This document shows, one piece after another, positions 1 through 6,104 of a stretch of 6,512 bases of DNA. The number at the start of each line of letters is the position of its first letter. The first letter of the stretch is position 1. The notes below the pieces were generated by a model. The model was not told the DNA's origin and ran no database searches. It saw only the letters and a list, made by a program, of their open reading frames with translations. Location of the stretch: assembly GCA_964469455.1 (NCBI GenBank), contig CAYXZX010000155.1, positions 1 through 6,512 on the forward strand, given 5' to 3'. A program made the position numbers and the translations under genes. This stretch comes from Fen-999 sp964469455 (lineage in GTDB: Bacteria; Pseudomonadota; Gammaproteobacteria; Burkholderiales; Rhodocyclaceae).

Positions 1-304
1 CCATGACGTTCTCGCGCGCCGTCATGTTGCCGAACAGGCGGATGTTCTGGAAGGTGCGGGCGATGCCCGCCTGCGCCACCCGGTGCGGACTGCCGAGATC
101 GAGCGGACGGCCGGCGAAGAGCACCTTGCCGGCGTCGCGCGGATAGAGGCCGGTGAGCACGTTGAAGAAGGTGGTCTTGCCGGCGCCGTTGGGCCCGATC
201 AGACCATAGATTTCCCCGGCATGGATCGTCAGCGAGACGTCCTTCAGGGCCTGGACACCCCCGAACCGCTTGCCGACGCCGACCGCTTCGAGCAGGACGG
301 TCAT
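1..304 (-). CDS. livG: LivG-type ABC transporter ATP-binding protein, partial (N-terminal 101 codons)
   Basis: ATPase subunit of a branched-chain amino acid-type (HAAP/Liv) ABC importer; it hydrolyses ATP at the inner face of the cytoplasmic membrane to drive uptake. The frame starts with ATG at 304 and runs off the left edge, so the signature motif, Walker B and H-loop are not seen. Visible are MTVLLEAVGVGKRFGG (A-loop region), Walker A GPNGAGKT at residues 38-45, and a Q-loop stretch ARTFQNIRLF near residues 83-92 that is typical of LivG rather than LivF. Its ATG lies in the sequence ATGA shared with the livM stop codon (4-base overlap), so translation is probably coupled to livM. The substrate cannot be told from this subunit. 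Confidence 0.93.
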   Translation of the reverse strand, partial: MTVLLEAVGVGKRFGGVQALKDVSLTIHAGEIYGLIGPNGAGKTTFFNVLTGLYPRDAGKVLFAGRPLDLGSPHRVAQAGIARTFQNIRLFGNMTARENVM

Positions 305-1344
305 TCCGCCAGTTCCCGCCGATGACGCGGCTCCGGCCAGAGCCCGGCCGGCCGGTAGAGCATGACGGCGATCAGCGCCAGCCCGAACAGCAGCATGCGC
401 AGCGCCTCGGGGTCGAGCAGCACCTTGCCGAACAGCGCCTGCTGGATCGGCCCGGCGCCGTGACGGAAGGCTTCGGGCAATACCGTCAGCATGAGGCCGC
501 CGAGGATGACGCCGGGAATGTGGCCCATGCCGCCGAGCACCACCATGCACAACACCATGATGGACTCCATGAGCCCGAAGCTTTCCGGCGACACGAATTC
601 CTGGAAACCGGCGAACAGGCCGCCGGCGACGCCGCCGAACGAGGCGCCCATGGCGAATGCCAGCAGCTTGACGTTGCGCGTGTTGATGCCGCAGGCCTTG
701 GCCGCGACTTCGTCCTCGCGGATCGCCACCCAGGCGCGGCCGATGCGCGAATCCTGCAGGCGGATGCCGACGAACACGACCACCAGGGCCAGCACGACGA
801 ACAGGTAGTAATAGAGCATGACACCCGTGAAGGTAATGCCGGCGATCTCGACCGACTTCGACAACGGCTGGCCGAACAGGGCGATGGCATCGATGCGGGC
901 GATACCCTTGGGGCCGTTGGTGATGTTCACCGGCGCGTTGAGGTTGTTGAGGAAGATGCGGATGATTTCGCCGAAGCCGAGCGTGACGATGGCGAGGTAG
1001 TCGCCGCGCAGGCGCAGGGTCGGCGCGCCCAGCAGCACGCCGAACAGGCCGGCCACCGTTGCACCGAGCGGCAGGATGGCCCAGGCCGGCCAATGGATGC
1101 CGAAGTGCGGCGATGCCAGCAGGGCGTAGAGATATGCGCCAACGGCGTAGAAGGCGATGTAGCCGAGATCGAGCAGGCCGGCGAAGCCGACCACGATGTT
1201 GAGGCCGAGCGCCAGCATGATGTAGAGCGCGGCGAAATCGAGCACGCGCACCCAGGCGTTGCCGAGGCCGGCGCCGACGACAATGGGCGCCAGCAGCAGC
1301 GCCGCGCCGATCAGGATCATGCCGAGCCAGGACTTCCTAGGCAC
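301..1344 (-). CDS. livM: LivM-type branched-chain amino acid ABC transporter permease
   Basis: Second membrane subunit of the Liv-type importer, 347 residues, complete. Hydrophobic segments run from about residue 7 to 335. The family hallmark RGDYLAIVTLGFGEIIR is at residues 113-129. The cytoplasmic coupling loop that contacts the ATPase is GRAWVAIREDEVAAKACGIN at 202-221. The ending LYRPAGLWPEP is usual for LivM. The chosen start is GTG at 1344, which overlaps the end of livH by 8 bases and keeps the basic residues R3 and K4 before the first membrane helix. An in-frame ATG at 1320 (residue 9) is the alternative; neither has a textbook Shine-Dalgarno, which fits coupling to livH. The gene ends by overlapping livG. 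Confidence 0.94.
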   Translation of the reverse strand: MPRKSWLGMILIGAALLLAPIVVGAGLGNAWVRVLDFAALYIMLALGLNIVVGFAGLLDLGYIAFYAVGAYLYALLASPHFGIHWPAWAILPLGATVAGLFGVLLGAPTLRLRGDYLAIVTLGFGEIIRIFLNNLNAPVNITNGPKGIARIDAIALFGQPLSKSVEIAGITFTGVMLYYYLFVVLALVVVFVGIRLQDSRIGRAWVAIREDEVAAKACGINTRNVKLLAFAMGASFGGVAGGLFAGFQEFVSPESFGLMESIMVLCMVVLGGMGHIPGVILGGLMLTVLPEAFRHGAGPIQQALFGKVLLDPEALRMLLFGLALIAVMLYRPAGLWPEPRHRRELAE

Positions 1345-2260
1345 GTTCCGCCACTTTCTCGCCCATCAGGCCGGAGGGCCGGAAGATCAGCACGACGATC
1401 AGCACGAAGAAGGCGAACACGTCCTGATAGTGCGAGCCGAGCACGCCGCCGGTGAAGTCGCCGATGTAGCCGGCGCCCAGCGCCTCGATGACCCCCAGCA
1501 GCACGCCGCCGACCATCGCGCCGGCAAGATTGCCGATGCCGCCCAGCACGGCGGCCGTGAAGGCCTTGAGGCCGAGGATGAAGCCCATGTGGTAATGGGC
1601 GATGCCATAGTTGGCCGACACCAGCACGCCGGCCAGCGCCGCCAGCGCCGAGCCGATGATGAAGGTCAGCGAGATGACCCGGTTGGCATCGACGCCCATC
1701 AGTCCGGCGATGGCGGGATTCTCGGCGGTGGCGCGCATCGCCCGGCCCATGCGCGTGCGATTGACCAGCAGCATCAGGCCGCCCATGGTCAAGGCCGCCG
1801 CGGCGACGATGACGACCTGCACGTCGGTAAACGACGCGCCGAACAGCTCGTGCTGTCCGGTTGGCAGCAAGGCCGGCACCGAGTGATAGCTGCGCCCCCA
1901 GATCAGCATCGCCAGTTGCTGGAGGACGATGGACACGCCGATGGCGGTGATCAGCGGCGCCAGACGCGGGGCGTTGCGCAACGGCCGATAGGCGACGCGC
2001 TCGATGGCGAAACCCAGCGTCATGCAGACCAGCGCCGCCAGCACCAAACCGACCAGCAGGACGAGCGGCCCCGGCAGGCCGCTGTTTTCCAGCAGACGCA
2101 CGAAAGTCAGTGACGACAGCGCGCCGATCATCACCACCTCGCCGTGCGCGAAGTTGATGAGGCCGAGGATGCCATAGACCATCGTGTAGCCCAGCGCCAC
2201 CAGCGCATAGATGCTGCCGAGCGTCAGGCCGTTGATCAGTTGCTGGAGAAAAATGTCCAT
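1337..2260 (-). CDS. livH: LivH-type branched-chain amino acid ABC transporter permease
   Basis: First membrane subunit of the Liv-type importer, 307 residues, complete and of usual length. The N-terminus FLQQLINGLTLGSIYALVAL followed by GYTMVYGILGLINFAHGE (residues 24-41) is the LivH hallmark. The coupling loop GRAMRATAENPAIAGLMGV is at 172-190, LKAFTAAVLGGIGNLAGAMV at 231-250, and the C-terminus has FRPSGLMGEK. It pairs with LivM to form the channel. The ATG at 2260 is fixed by an in-frame TAG two codons upstream. The leader is odd: bases 2261-2274 read as six U followed by CAUAGCGC with no purine-rich ribosome binding site, because a terminator hairpin sits directly in front (see 2269-2299). 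Expression therefore depends on readthrough of that hairpin or on an unseen signal. Confidence 0.95.
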   Translation of the reverse strand: MDIFLQQLINGLTLGSIYALVALGYTMVYGILGLINFAHGEVVMIGALSSLTFVRLLENSGLPGPLVLLVGLVLAALVCMTLGFAIERVAYRPLRNAPRLAPLITAIGVSIVLQQLAMLIWGRSYHSVPALLPTGQHELFGASFTDVQVVIVAAAALTMGGLMLLVNRTRMGRAMRATAENPAIAGLMGVDANRVISLTFIIGSALAALAGVLVSANYGIAHYHMGFILGLKAFTAAVLGGIGNLAGAMVGGVLLGVIEALGAGYIGDFTGGVLGSHYQDVFAFFVLIVVLIFRPSGLMGEKVAERA

Positions 2261-2268
2261 GCGCTATG

Positions 2269-2299
2269 AAAAAACGGCACCCGCGCTGCCTGGGTGCCG
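2269..2299 (-). terminator. Intrinsic terminator/attenuator between binding-protein gene and livH
   Basis: Read on the minus strand, CGGCACCC (2299-2292) and GGGTGCCG (2282-2275) form a perfect 8-bp GC-rich stem with a 9-base loop, followed at once by six T (2274-2269). This is a standard factor-independent terminator. It starts 21 bases after the stop codon of the substrate-binding protein gene and ends 8 bases before the livH ATG. Since livHMG have no other visible promoter, partial termination is the likely role: more mRNA for the binding protein than for the membrane and ATPase subunits. A stable 3' end protecting the upstream message is an additional or alternative role. Confidence 0.8.
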
Positions 2300-2320
2300 C
2301 CCTCCAGTCCGAGCGATGCC

Positions 2321-3661
2321 TTACTTCTTCTTGTCGCCGGGCCGCGCCGAGGATGCCGCCGCGCCCGCCATGCCAGCCATGCCCGCCGCCATGCCGGCCA
2401 TGCCTCCCATCCCGGCCATGCCGACCATTCCGGCCATCCCCGCCATTCCACTCATGCCCCCCATGCCGGCGGCCTGCGCCGGCGGGGCGACACCGCCGAT
2501 GGTATCGAGCGCGACCCACTTGCCGCCGCTGGCGACATAGAGGCTGACGGCACCATCCTTGAGGTCGCCGTTTTCGTCGAAGGTGATGCGCGTGGTGACA
2601 CCCTGGTAATCCGTCTTCGGCAGCTCGGCGAGAATCTTGGCGGATTCGGCCGATTGCGCGCGCTTGATCGCCTCGACGACGACCATCACCGCATCGTAGG
2701 CGTACGGCGCGTAAAGCTGGATCTCGCCATATTTCGCCTTGAACCGCTCGATGAATTTCGGCCCGCCCGGCATCTTTTCGTAGGGAATGCCCGGCAGCGA
2801 GCAATAGTGGCCTTCCGCCGCCTCGCCGGCATTCTTGACGAACTCCGTCGTGCAGCCGCCGTCGCCCATCAGCAGCCTCGCGGTGATGCCGAGCTCCTTC
2901 ATCTGCTTGGCCATCGGCGCAGCCTGCGGGTCCATGCCGCCGTAGAAAATCAGGTCGGGTTTCTTGCCCTTGATCTTGGTGAGGATGGCCTTGAAGTCGA
3001 CGGCCTTGTCGTCGGTGTGCTCATCGGCGACCACCTTGACGCCGGCGGCGATGGCGGACTTCTTGAACTCGGAGGCGAGGCCCTCGCCGTAGGCGGTCTT
3101 GTCGTCGACGATGGCCACGGTTTTCGCCTTCAGCTGGTTGCCCGCATAGGCGCCGAGCACCCTGCCCTGCTGCTCGTCGTTGGCCATGACGCGGAAAGCC
3201 GTCTTGAAACCCTGGTGGGTGTAGGTCGGATTGGTCGCCGAAGGCGAAACCTGTGGAATGCCGGCATCCGAATAGATCTTCGACGCTGGAATGGTGGTGC
3301 CGGAGTTCAGGTGGCCGATGACGGCATTCGCCTTGGCGTCGACCAGCTTCTGCGCGACCAGGATGCCCTGTTTCGGGTCGGCCTGGTCGTCCTCGCCCTG
3401 CAGCTCGATCTTCAGCTGACGGTCGCCGATCCTGATGCCCGCCGCATTGGTGTCGTCCACCGCCATGCGCGCGCCGTTTTCGTTGTCCTTGCCGATGTGC
3501 GCCTGCGGGCCGGTCAGCGGCGCCGAATGGCCGAGCTTGACGACCAGTGGCGCAGCGGGGGGGGCCGCGGCAGGCTTGGCGGCCTCCTCTTTCTTGCCAC
3601 AGGCGACAACGATGAAGGCAGCCGCAACCGCGGCCGAGAGCGTCTTGACGGGCATGTGCAT
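2321..3661 (-). CDS. Branched-chain amino acid-type ABC transporter substrate-binding lipoprotein with Met-rich tail
   Basis: Periplasmic receptor of the Liv-type importer (type I periplasmic binding fold, Peripla_BP_6), 446 residues. The ATG at 3661 has GGAG (3671-3668) six bases upstream; a second ATG at residue 3 is too far from it. Residues 1-20 are a signal peptide ending in a lipobox VVAC, so Cys21 is probably lipidated, followed by a charged and Ala/Pro linker (22-38). The binding domain starts at VKLGHSAPLTGPQA (41-54) and includes GHLNSGTTIPASKIYSDAG (116-134) and SPSATNP (139-145), matching LivJ/LivK. Cys270 and Cys287 could form a disulfide. The domain ends near residue 390; residues 399-431 are a Gly-Met repeat, and the protein ends in PGDKKK. 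Substrate unknown: the family also binds urea, amides and aromatic acids. Confidence 0.93.
   Translation of the reverse strand: MHMPVKTLSAAVAAAFIVVACGKKEEAAKPAAAPPAAPLVVKLGHSAPLTGPQAHIGKDNENGARMAVDDTNAAGIRIGDRQLKIELQGEDDQADPKQGILVAQKLVDAKANAVIGHLNSGTTIPASKIYSDAGIPQVSPSATNPTYTHQGFKTAFRVMANDEQQGRVLGAYAGNQLKAKTVAIVDDKTAYGEGLASEFKKSAIAAGVKVVADEHTDDKAVDFKAILTKIKGKKPDLIFYGGMDPQAAPMAKQMKELGITARLLMGDGGCTTEFVKNAGEAAEGHYCSLPGIPYEKMPGGPKFIERFKAKYGEIQLYAPYAYDAVMVVVEAIKRAQSAESAKILAELPKTDYQGVTTRITFDENGDLKDGAVSLYVASGGKWVALDTIGGVAPPAQAAGMGGMSGMAGMAGMVGMAGMGGMAGMAAGMAGMAGAAASSARPGDKKK
2369..2467 (-). repeat. In-gene repeat encoding Gly-Met-X tail (11 Met)
   Basis: This stretch codes for residues 399-431 of the substrate-binding protein. 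Gly-Met pairs recur with Met at 400, 403, 406, 409, 412, 415, 418, 421, 424, 428 and 431, that is every third residue with one four-residue step. The third position of each unit is Ala, Gly, Ser or Val. The underlying 9-base DNA unit is imperfect: glycine codons before Met are GGC, GGA or GGG, so the repeat is not a fresh copy expansion. The pattern resembles the Gly-Gly-Met tail of GroEL and Met-rich copper-binding segments, but no function is shown by the sequence. Confidence 0.9.
3557..3564 (-). repeat. C8 homopolymer tract in lipoprotein linker
   Basis: Eight consecutive G on the plus strand (C8 in the coding sense) lie in codons 33-35 of the substrate-binding protein, inside the Ala/Pro linker just after the lipobox cysteine. 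A one-base slip would put the whole binding domain out of frame. Tracts of this length can be mutable, but high-GC genomes also carry them by chance. Confidence 0.85.
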
Positions 3662-3691
3662 GATGTTCTCCGGAGGTGGCGGGGCCGGGCG

Positions 3692-3720
3692 ATTCTGCGC
3701 GGCGCCCAATGGCTTGTCAA
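3692..3720 (-). promoter_or_regulatory. Predicted sigma70 promoter of the liv-type operon
   Basis: On the minus strand, TTGACA (3720-3715) is a perfect -35 hexamer, followed by a 17-base spacer and CAGAAT (3697-3692), four of six matches to TATAAT. A start of transcription near 3685 would leave a leader of about 24 bases containing the GGAG ribosome binding site before the ATG at 3661. The promoter sits 14 bases past the terminator of the cytochrome gene, so the transporter operon is probably an independent transcription unit. Confidence 0.7.
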
Positions 3721-3734
3721 TCGAACGGCGGACA

Positions 3735-3764
3735 ACAAAAAACCCGCCGCAGCGGGTTTTTTGT
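3735..3764 (-). terminator. Strong intrinsic terminator after the cytochrome c gene
   Basis: A perfect 13-bp inverted repeat (3735-3747 and 3752-3764) with a 4-base loop: six A, a CCCGC/GCGGG core, and six T. It begins 15 bases past the stop codon of the cytochrome gene and would end its transcript. Because A-tract and T-tract are symmetrical it could act in both directions, although no plus-strand gene enters it. Confidence 0.92.
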
Positions 3765-3779
3765 CGATTTCGGCGCAGT

Positions 3780-4091
3780 TTACTTGGCGCCAGCCAGGAC
3801 CCACTTGACCAGGGTCTTGATGTCCTCGTCCTTGACATTGGCATTCGGCGGCATCGGGATCTGGCCCCAGGTGCCCTTGCCGCCCTTCTTGACCTTGTCG
3901 ACCAGCATGGCCTCGGCGTCCTTCTGGCCGGCGTATTTCTTGGCGATGTCCTGATAGGACGGGCCGACCAGCTTCTTGTCGACGGCGTGGCAGGACAGGC
4001 AGTTGCTCTTCTTGGCCAGGTCGGCATTGGCCATGGCGTTGGTGGCGACCAGCGCGGTCGCGGCGAAAAGAGTGGCGGCAAACAGTTTCAT
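3780..4091 (-). CDS. Periplasmic mono-heme cytochrome c551/c552 (class I)
   Basis: Small soluble electron carrier, 103 residues with an Sec signal peptide (about residues 1-21, cleavage near AMA-NADLAKK), giving a mature protein of about 82 residues, the size of Pseudomonas c551. The heme site is CLSCH at 31-35. The axial Met is Met80 in GTWGQIPMPPN (73-83), a motif characteristic of c551/c552. VGPSYQDIAKKYAGQ (42-56) and the C-terminal helix TLVKWVLAGAK also match. The family donates electrons to cd1 nitrite reductase or terminal oxidases, but no such enzyme lies in the window, so the partner is unknown. The start ATG at 4091 has GAGG seven bases upstream (4102-4099); an upstream ATG at 4130 would add 13 residues before a normal signal peptide and is unlikely. 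The gene ends at a strong terminator. Confidence 0.95.
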   Translation of the reverse strand: MKLFAATLFAATALVATNAMANADLAKKSNCLSCHAVDKKLVGPSYQDIAKKYAGQKDAEAMLVDKVKKGGKGTWGQIPMPPNANVKDEDIKTLVKWVLAGAK

Positions 4092-4139
4092 GAATGATCC
4101 TCGGCGAAGTTGTCGGATAACGTGGTGCAACGGCCCGAG

Positions 4140-4167
4140 AGTCTATCTGAATTCACCGGGCTTGCAA
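4140..4167 (-). promoter_or_regulatory. Weak candidate promoter for the cytochrome c gene
   Basis: On the minus strand TTGCAA (4167-4162) and TAGACT (4145-4140), each four of six matches to the sigma70 consensus, are 16 bases apart. They overlap the last codons of the DUF255 gene. The start of transcription would be near 4133, leaving about 42 bases of leader. The cytochrome gene could instead be read through from the upstream gene. No FNR-type TTGAT-N4-ATCAA site is visible in this gap. Confidence 0.3.
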
Positions 4168-6021
4168 GACCCGGTCGGGCACGGGACAACTAACGTCGGT
4201 ACAGGCTGGCGCGTTGACACCGGCCGGTGCCAGCGCCTCTTCCAGTGCCATCAGCATGGTCGCTGCGCCGCCCGGATGGCGGCTCAATTCAGGCTGGAAC
4301 AGGCGCAAGGCACGCCCGGCCGATTCCAGCCACGCCGGCTCGCCAAGGCGCCGGCCAAGCCGCAGCAAGCCGAGAATGGCGGCGGCATTGCCGGATGGCA
4401 TGGAATTGTCATGCATCGGCTTGGGACGATGAATCAGGGTTTCGTGATCATCGGCGGTGAAGTGGAAGCCCCCGTCGGCCTTGTCCTCGAAACGGGCCAG
4501 CAAGGTTTCGGCGAGCGCCCGGGCGGAGGCGAGGTCGTCAGCACGGAAATCGGCCTCGAGCAACTCGATGTGGGCCAGCAGCAGGAAAGCATGATCGTCG
4601 AGATAGGCATCGAGATGCGCACGCCCTTGGCGGGACGTGGCCAGCAGCCGTCCGTCGCGCCAAAGCGTCGTCCGCAGGAAGTCGAGGGCGCCGCGCGCCA
4701 GCGCCAGCCAGTCGGGTCGGCCGAAGGTGCGGGCGGCATGTGCCAGCCCTTCGATCATCAGCGCATTCCAGCCGGTGAGCACCTTGTCGTCGAGACCGGG
4801 CCGAACCCGGGTCTCGCGCCGGGCCAGCAGCTTGCCCCGCGCGGCAGCCAACAGCGCAGCTTCACCCGACCTAAGGGGGGCAGAGACTTTCAGGTGCCAA
4901 TGCGCACTTTCGAAGTTGGGCGGGCCATCCAAGCCCCAGTGGCGAGCCGCGACCGGCCATTCATCATCAGTGAGCAGCGCCTGAATCTCGCCGCGGTCCC
5001 AGACGTAATAGCGGCCCTCCTCGCCTTCGGAATCGGCGTCGAGCGAGGACGCGAAGGCGCCGCCCGGAAGCAGCATTTCACGGCGCAGCCAGCTTACCAG
5101 CGATTCGGCGACCTCGGCGAACAGCGCATTGCCGCTCGCCTGCCAGGCATCGGCATAGAGTCCGAGCAGAGGGCCGTTGTCGTAGAGCATTTTCTCGAAA
5201 TGCGGGATCTCCCAGCGCTCGTCCACGCTGTAACGGCAGAAGCCGCCACCGAGCTGATCATGGATGCCGCCTTCGGCCATGCCGACCAGGGTCGTCAGGG
5301 CGGCGTTGCGGGCAACGTTATCTTCCCGGCTGTCGCCGCGATCGGCCCGTCGCAGCAGGAACGCCAGATCGCTGGCATGCGGGAACTTGGGCGCACCGCC
5401 GAAGCCGCCATGACGGGTATCGAAACTGCGCAGCATGAGATCGCGCCCCAGCCGGATCGGCGCATCGTCCAGGCCATCCAGCCCGGCCTTGCCGGCATGA
5501 CCGGCCGGGCGCGGCACCGTGCTGGCCAGCATGTCGCGCAGCGCACCGCTCTGCCGGGCGATATCGGTCGCCCGCTGCTCGTACAGCCGGGCAACGCCCC
5601 GGCAGACCTCGGGGAAGGCGGGCAGGCCGTGACGCGGCGTTTTCGGAAAGTACGTGCCGCCGAAGAAGGGCATGTGGTCGCCGGGGTTCAGGAACATGGT
5701 CAGCGGCCAGCCACCGCCGCGGCCGGTGAGCATCTGGTGCGCCGTCTGGTAGATCTGATCGAGGTCGGGTCGTTCCTCGCGATCCACCTTGATGTTCACG
5801 AACAGTTCGTTCATCACCGCGGCCACTTCCGGATCCTCGAACGACTCGTGCGCCATCACATGGCACCAGTGACAGGCGGAGTAGCCGATGGAGAGCAGGA
5901 TCGGCCTGTTCTGCTCGCGCGCCAGAGTGAGCGCCTGCTCGCTCCATGGCTGCCAATCGACGGGATTGTCGGCATGTTGAAGCAGATAGGGCGAGGTCTC
6001 GCCCGCGAGTCGGTTGGACAT
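4153..6021 (-). CDS. yyaL: DUF255/YyaL family protein: thioredoxin-like domain plus (alpha/alpha)6-type barrel
   Basis: 622-residue cytoplasmic-looking protein (no signal peptide) of the DUF255/YyaL family, related to mammalian SPATA20. Residues 1-160 form the thioredoxin-like part: SPYLLQHADNPVDWQPW (10-26), the CxxC motif CHWCH at 50-54, and WPLTMFLNP (105-113) carrying the expected cis-proline. The rest resembles an N-acylglucosamine 2-epimerase/glycosidase-like helical barrel, with GGFGGAPKFPHASDL (205-219), ERWEIPHFEKMLYDN (268-282), SLDADSEGEEGRYYVW (326-341), DDKVLTGWNALMI (411-423) and DNSMPSGN (538-545). A C-terminal Cys607-X4-Cys612 pair matches one I recall from other members. It is somewhat shorter than the roughly 650-700 residues common in the family. 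The start at 6021 has AGGAG five bases upstream. The reaction catalysed is not established for the family; a redox role is inferred from CHWCH. Confidence 0.93.
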   Translation of the reverse strand: MSNRLAGETSPYLLQHADNPVDWQPWSEQALTLAREQNRPILLSIGYSACHWCHVMAHESFEDPEVAAVMNELFVNIKVDREERPDLDQIYQTAHQMLTGRGGGWPLTMFLNPGDHMPFFGGTYFPKTPRHGLPAFPEVCRGVARLYEQRATDIARQSGALRDMLASTVPRPAGHAGKAGLDGLDDAPIRLGRDLMLRSFDTRHGGFGGAPKFPHASDLAFLLRRADRGDSREDNVARNAALTTLVGMAEGGIHDQLGGGFCRYSVDERWEIPHFEKMLYDNGPLLGLYADAWQASGNALFAEVAESLVSWLRREMLLPGGAFASSLDADSEGEEGRYYVWDRGEIQALLTDDEWPVAARHWGLDGPPNFESAHWHLKVSAPLRSGEAALLAAARGKLLARRETRVRPGLDDKVLTGWNALMIEGLAHAARTFGRPDWLALARGALDFLRTTLWRDGRLLATSRQGRAHLDAYLDDHAFLLLAHIELLEADFRADDLASARALAETLLARFEDKADGGFHFTADDHETLIHRPKPMHDNSMPSGNAAAILGLLRLGRRLGEPAWLESAGRALRLFQPELSRHPGGAATMLMALEEALAPAGVNAPACTDVSCPVPDRVLQAR

Positions 6022-6104
6022 TGCTTCTCCTCGGCGTAGAATTTCCGAGTAATTTAGTCGACTTCAATCCTTGTGCGCAACAGGGATATCGCGGAGAACG
6101 AACC
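6022..6104. promoter_or_regulatory. Divergent intergenic region between yyaL and pirin
   Basis: This 83-base gap must hold the start signals of two divergent genes. Ribosome binding sites are clear: AGGAG (6031-6027, minus) for the DUF255 gene and GGAG (6093-6096, plus) for pirin. For the minus gene TTGCGC (6080-6075) and TAAATT (6056-6051) with an 18-base spacer is a weak promoter candidate. No convincing plus-strand hexamer pair was found. An 8-base palindrome AGTCGACT (6056-6063) lies near the middle and could be an operator half-site or chance. Confidence 0.45.

Noticed and set aside
322..1455. A 377-codon plus-strand frame opposite livM and livH
   Set aside because: Antisense to well-supported permease genes, very rich in His, Asp, Glu and Gln, and no known domain; an artefact of codon bias.
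2369..2467. Tandem repeat as a CRISPR or mobile-element remnant
   Set aside because: The units are about 9 bases, in frame and coding for a regular Gly-Met pattern; no spacers, terminal repeats or target duplications are seen.
2294..3808. A 504-codon plus-strand frame opposite the binding-protein gene
   Set aside because: Its N-terminal His/Ala repeat is only the complement of the Gly-Met repeat; it also runs through both the promoter and terminator of the minus-strand units.
3662..4081. N-terminal extension of the substrate-binding protein up to 4081
   Set aside because: It would cross a strong terminator and overlap the cytochrome gene; the start at 3661 has a good ribosome binding site and begins a proper lipoprotein signal peptide.
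4092..4130. Upstream ATG for the cytochrome c gene
   Set aside because: It adds 13 residues ahead of a normal signal peptide, and the ATG at 4091 has a well-spaced GAGG.
4155..4175. Inverted repeat ACCGGG/CCCGGT at the end of the DUF255 gene as a terminator
   Set aside because: The stem is only 6 bp, overlaps the stop codon and has no T-tract on the minus strand after it; readthrough to the cytochrome gene remains possible.
3976..6039. A 687-codon open frame on the plus strand opposite the DUF255 gene
   Set aside because: It is the antisense of a gene with clear family motifs; its composition (rich in Gln, Gly, Arg) and lack of a ribosome binding site or recognisable domain mark it as a high-GC shadow frame.
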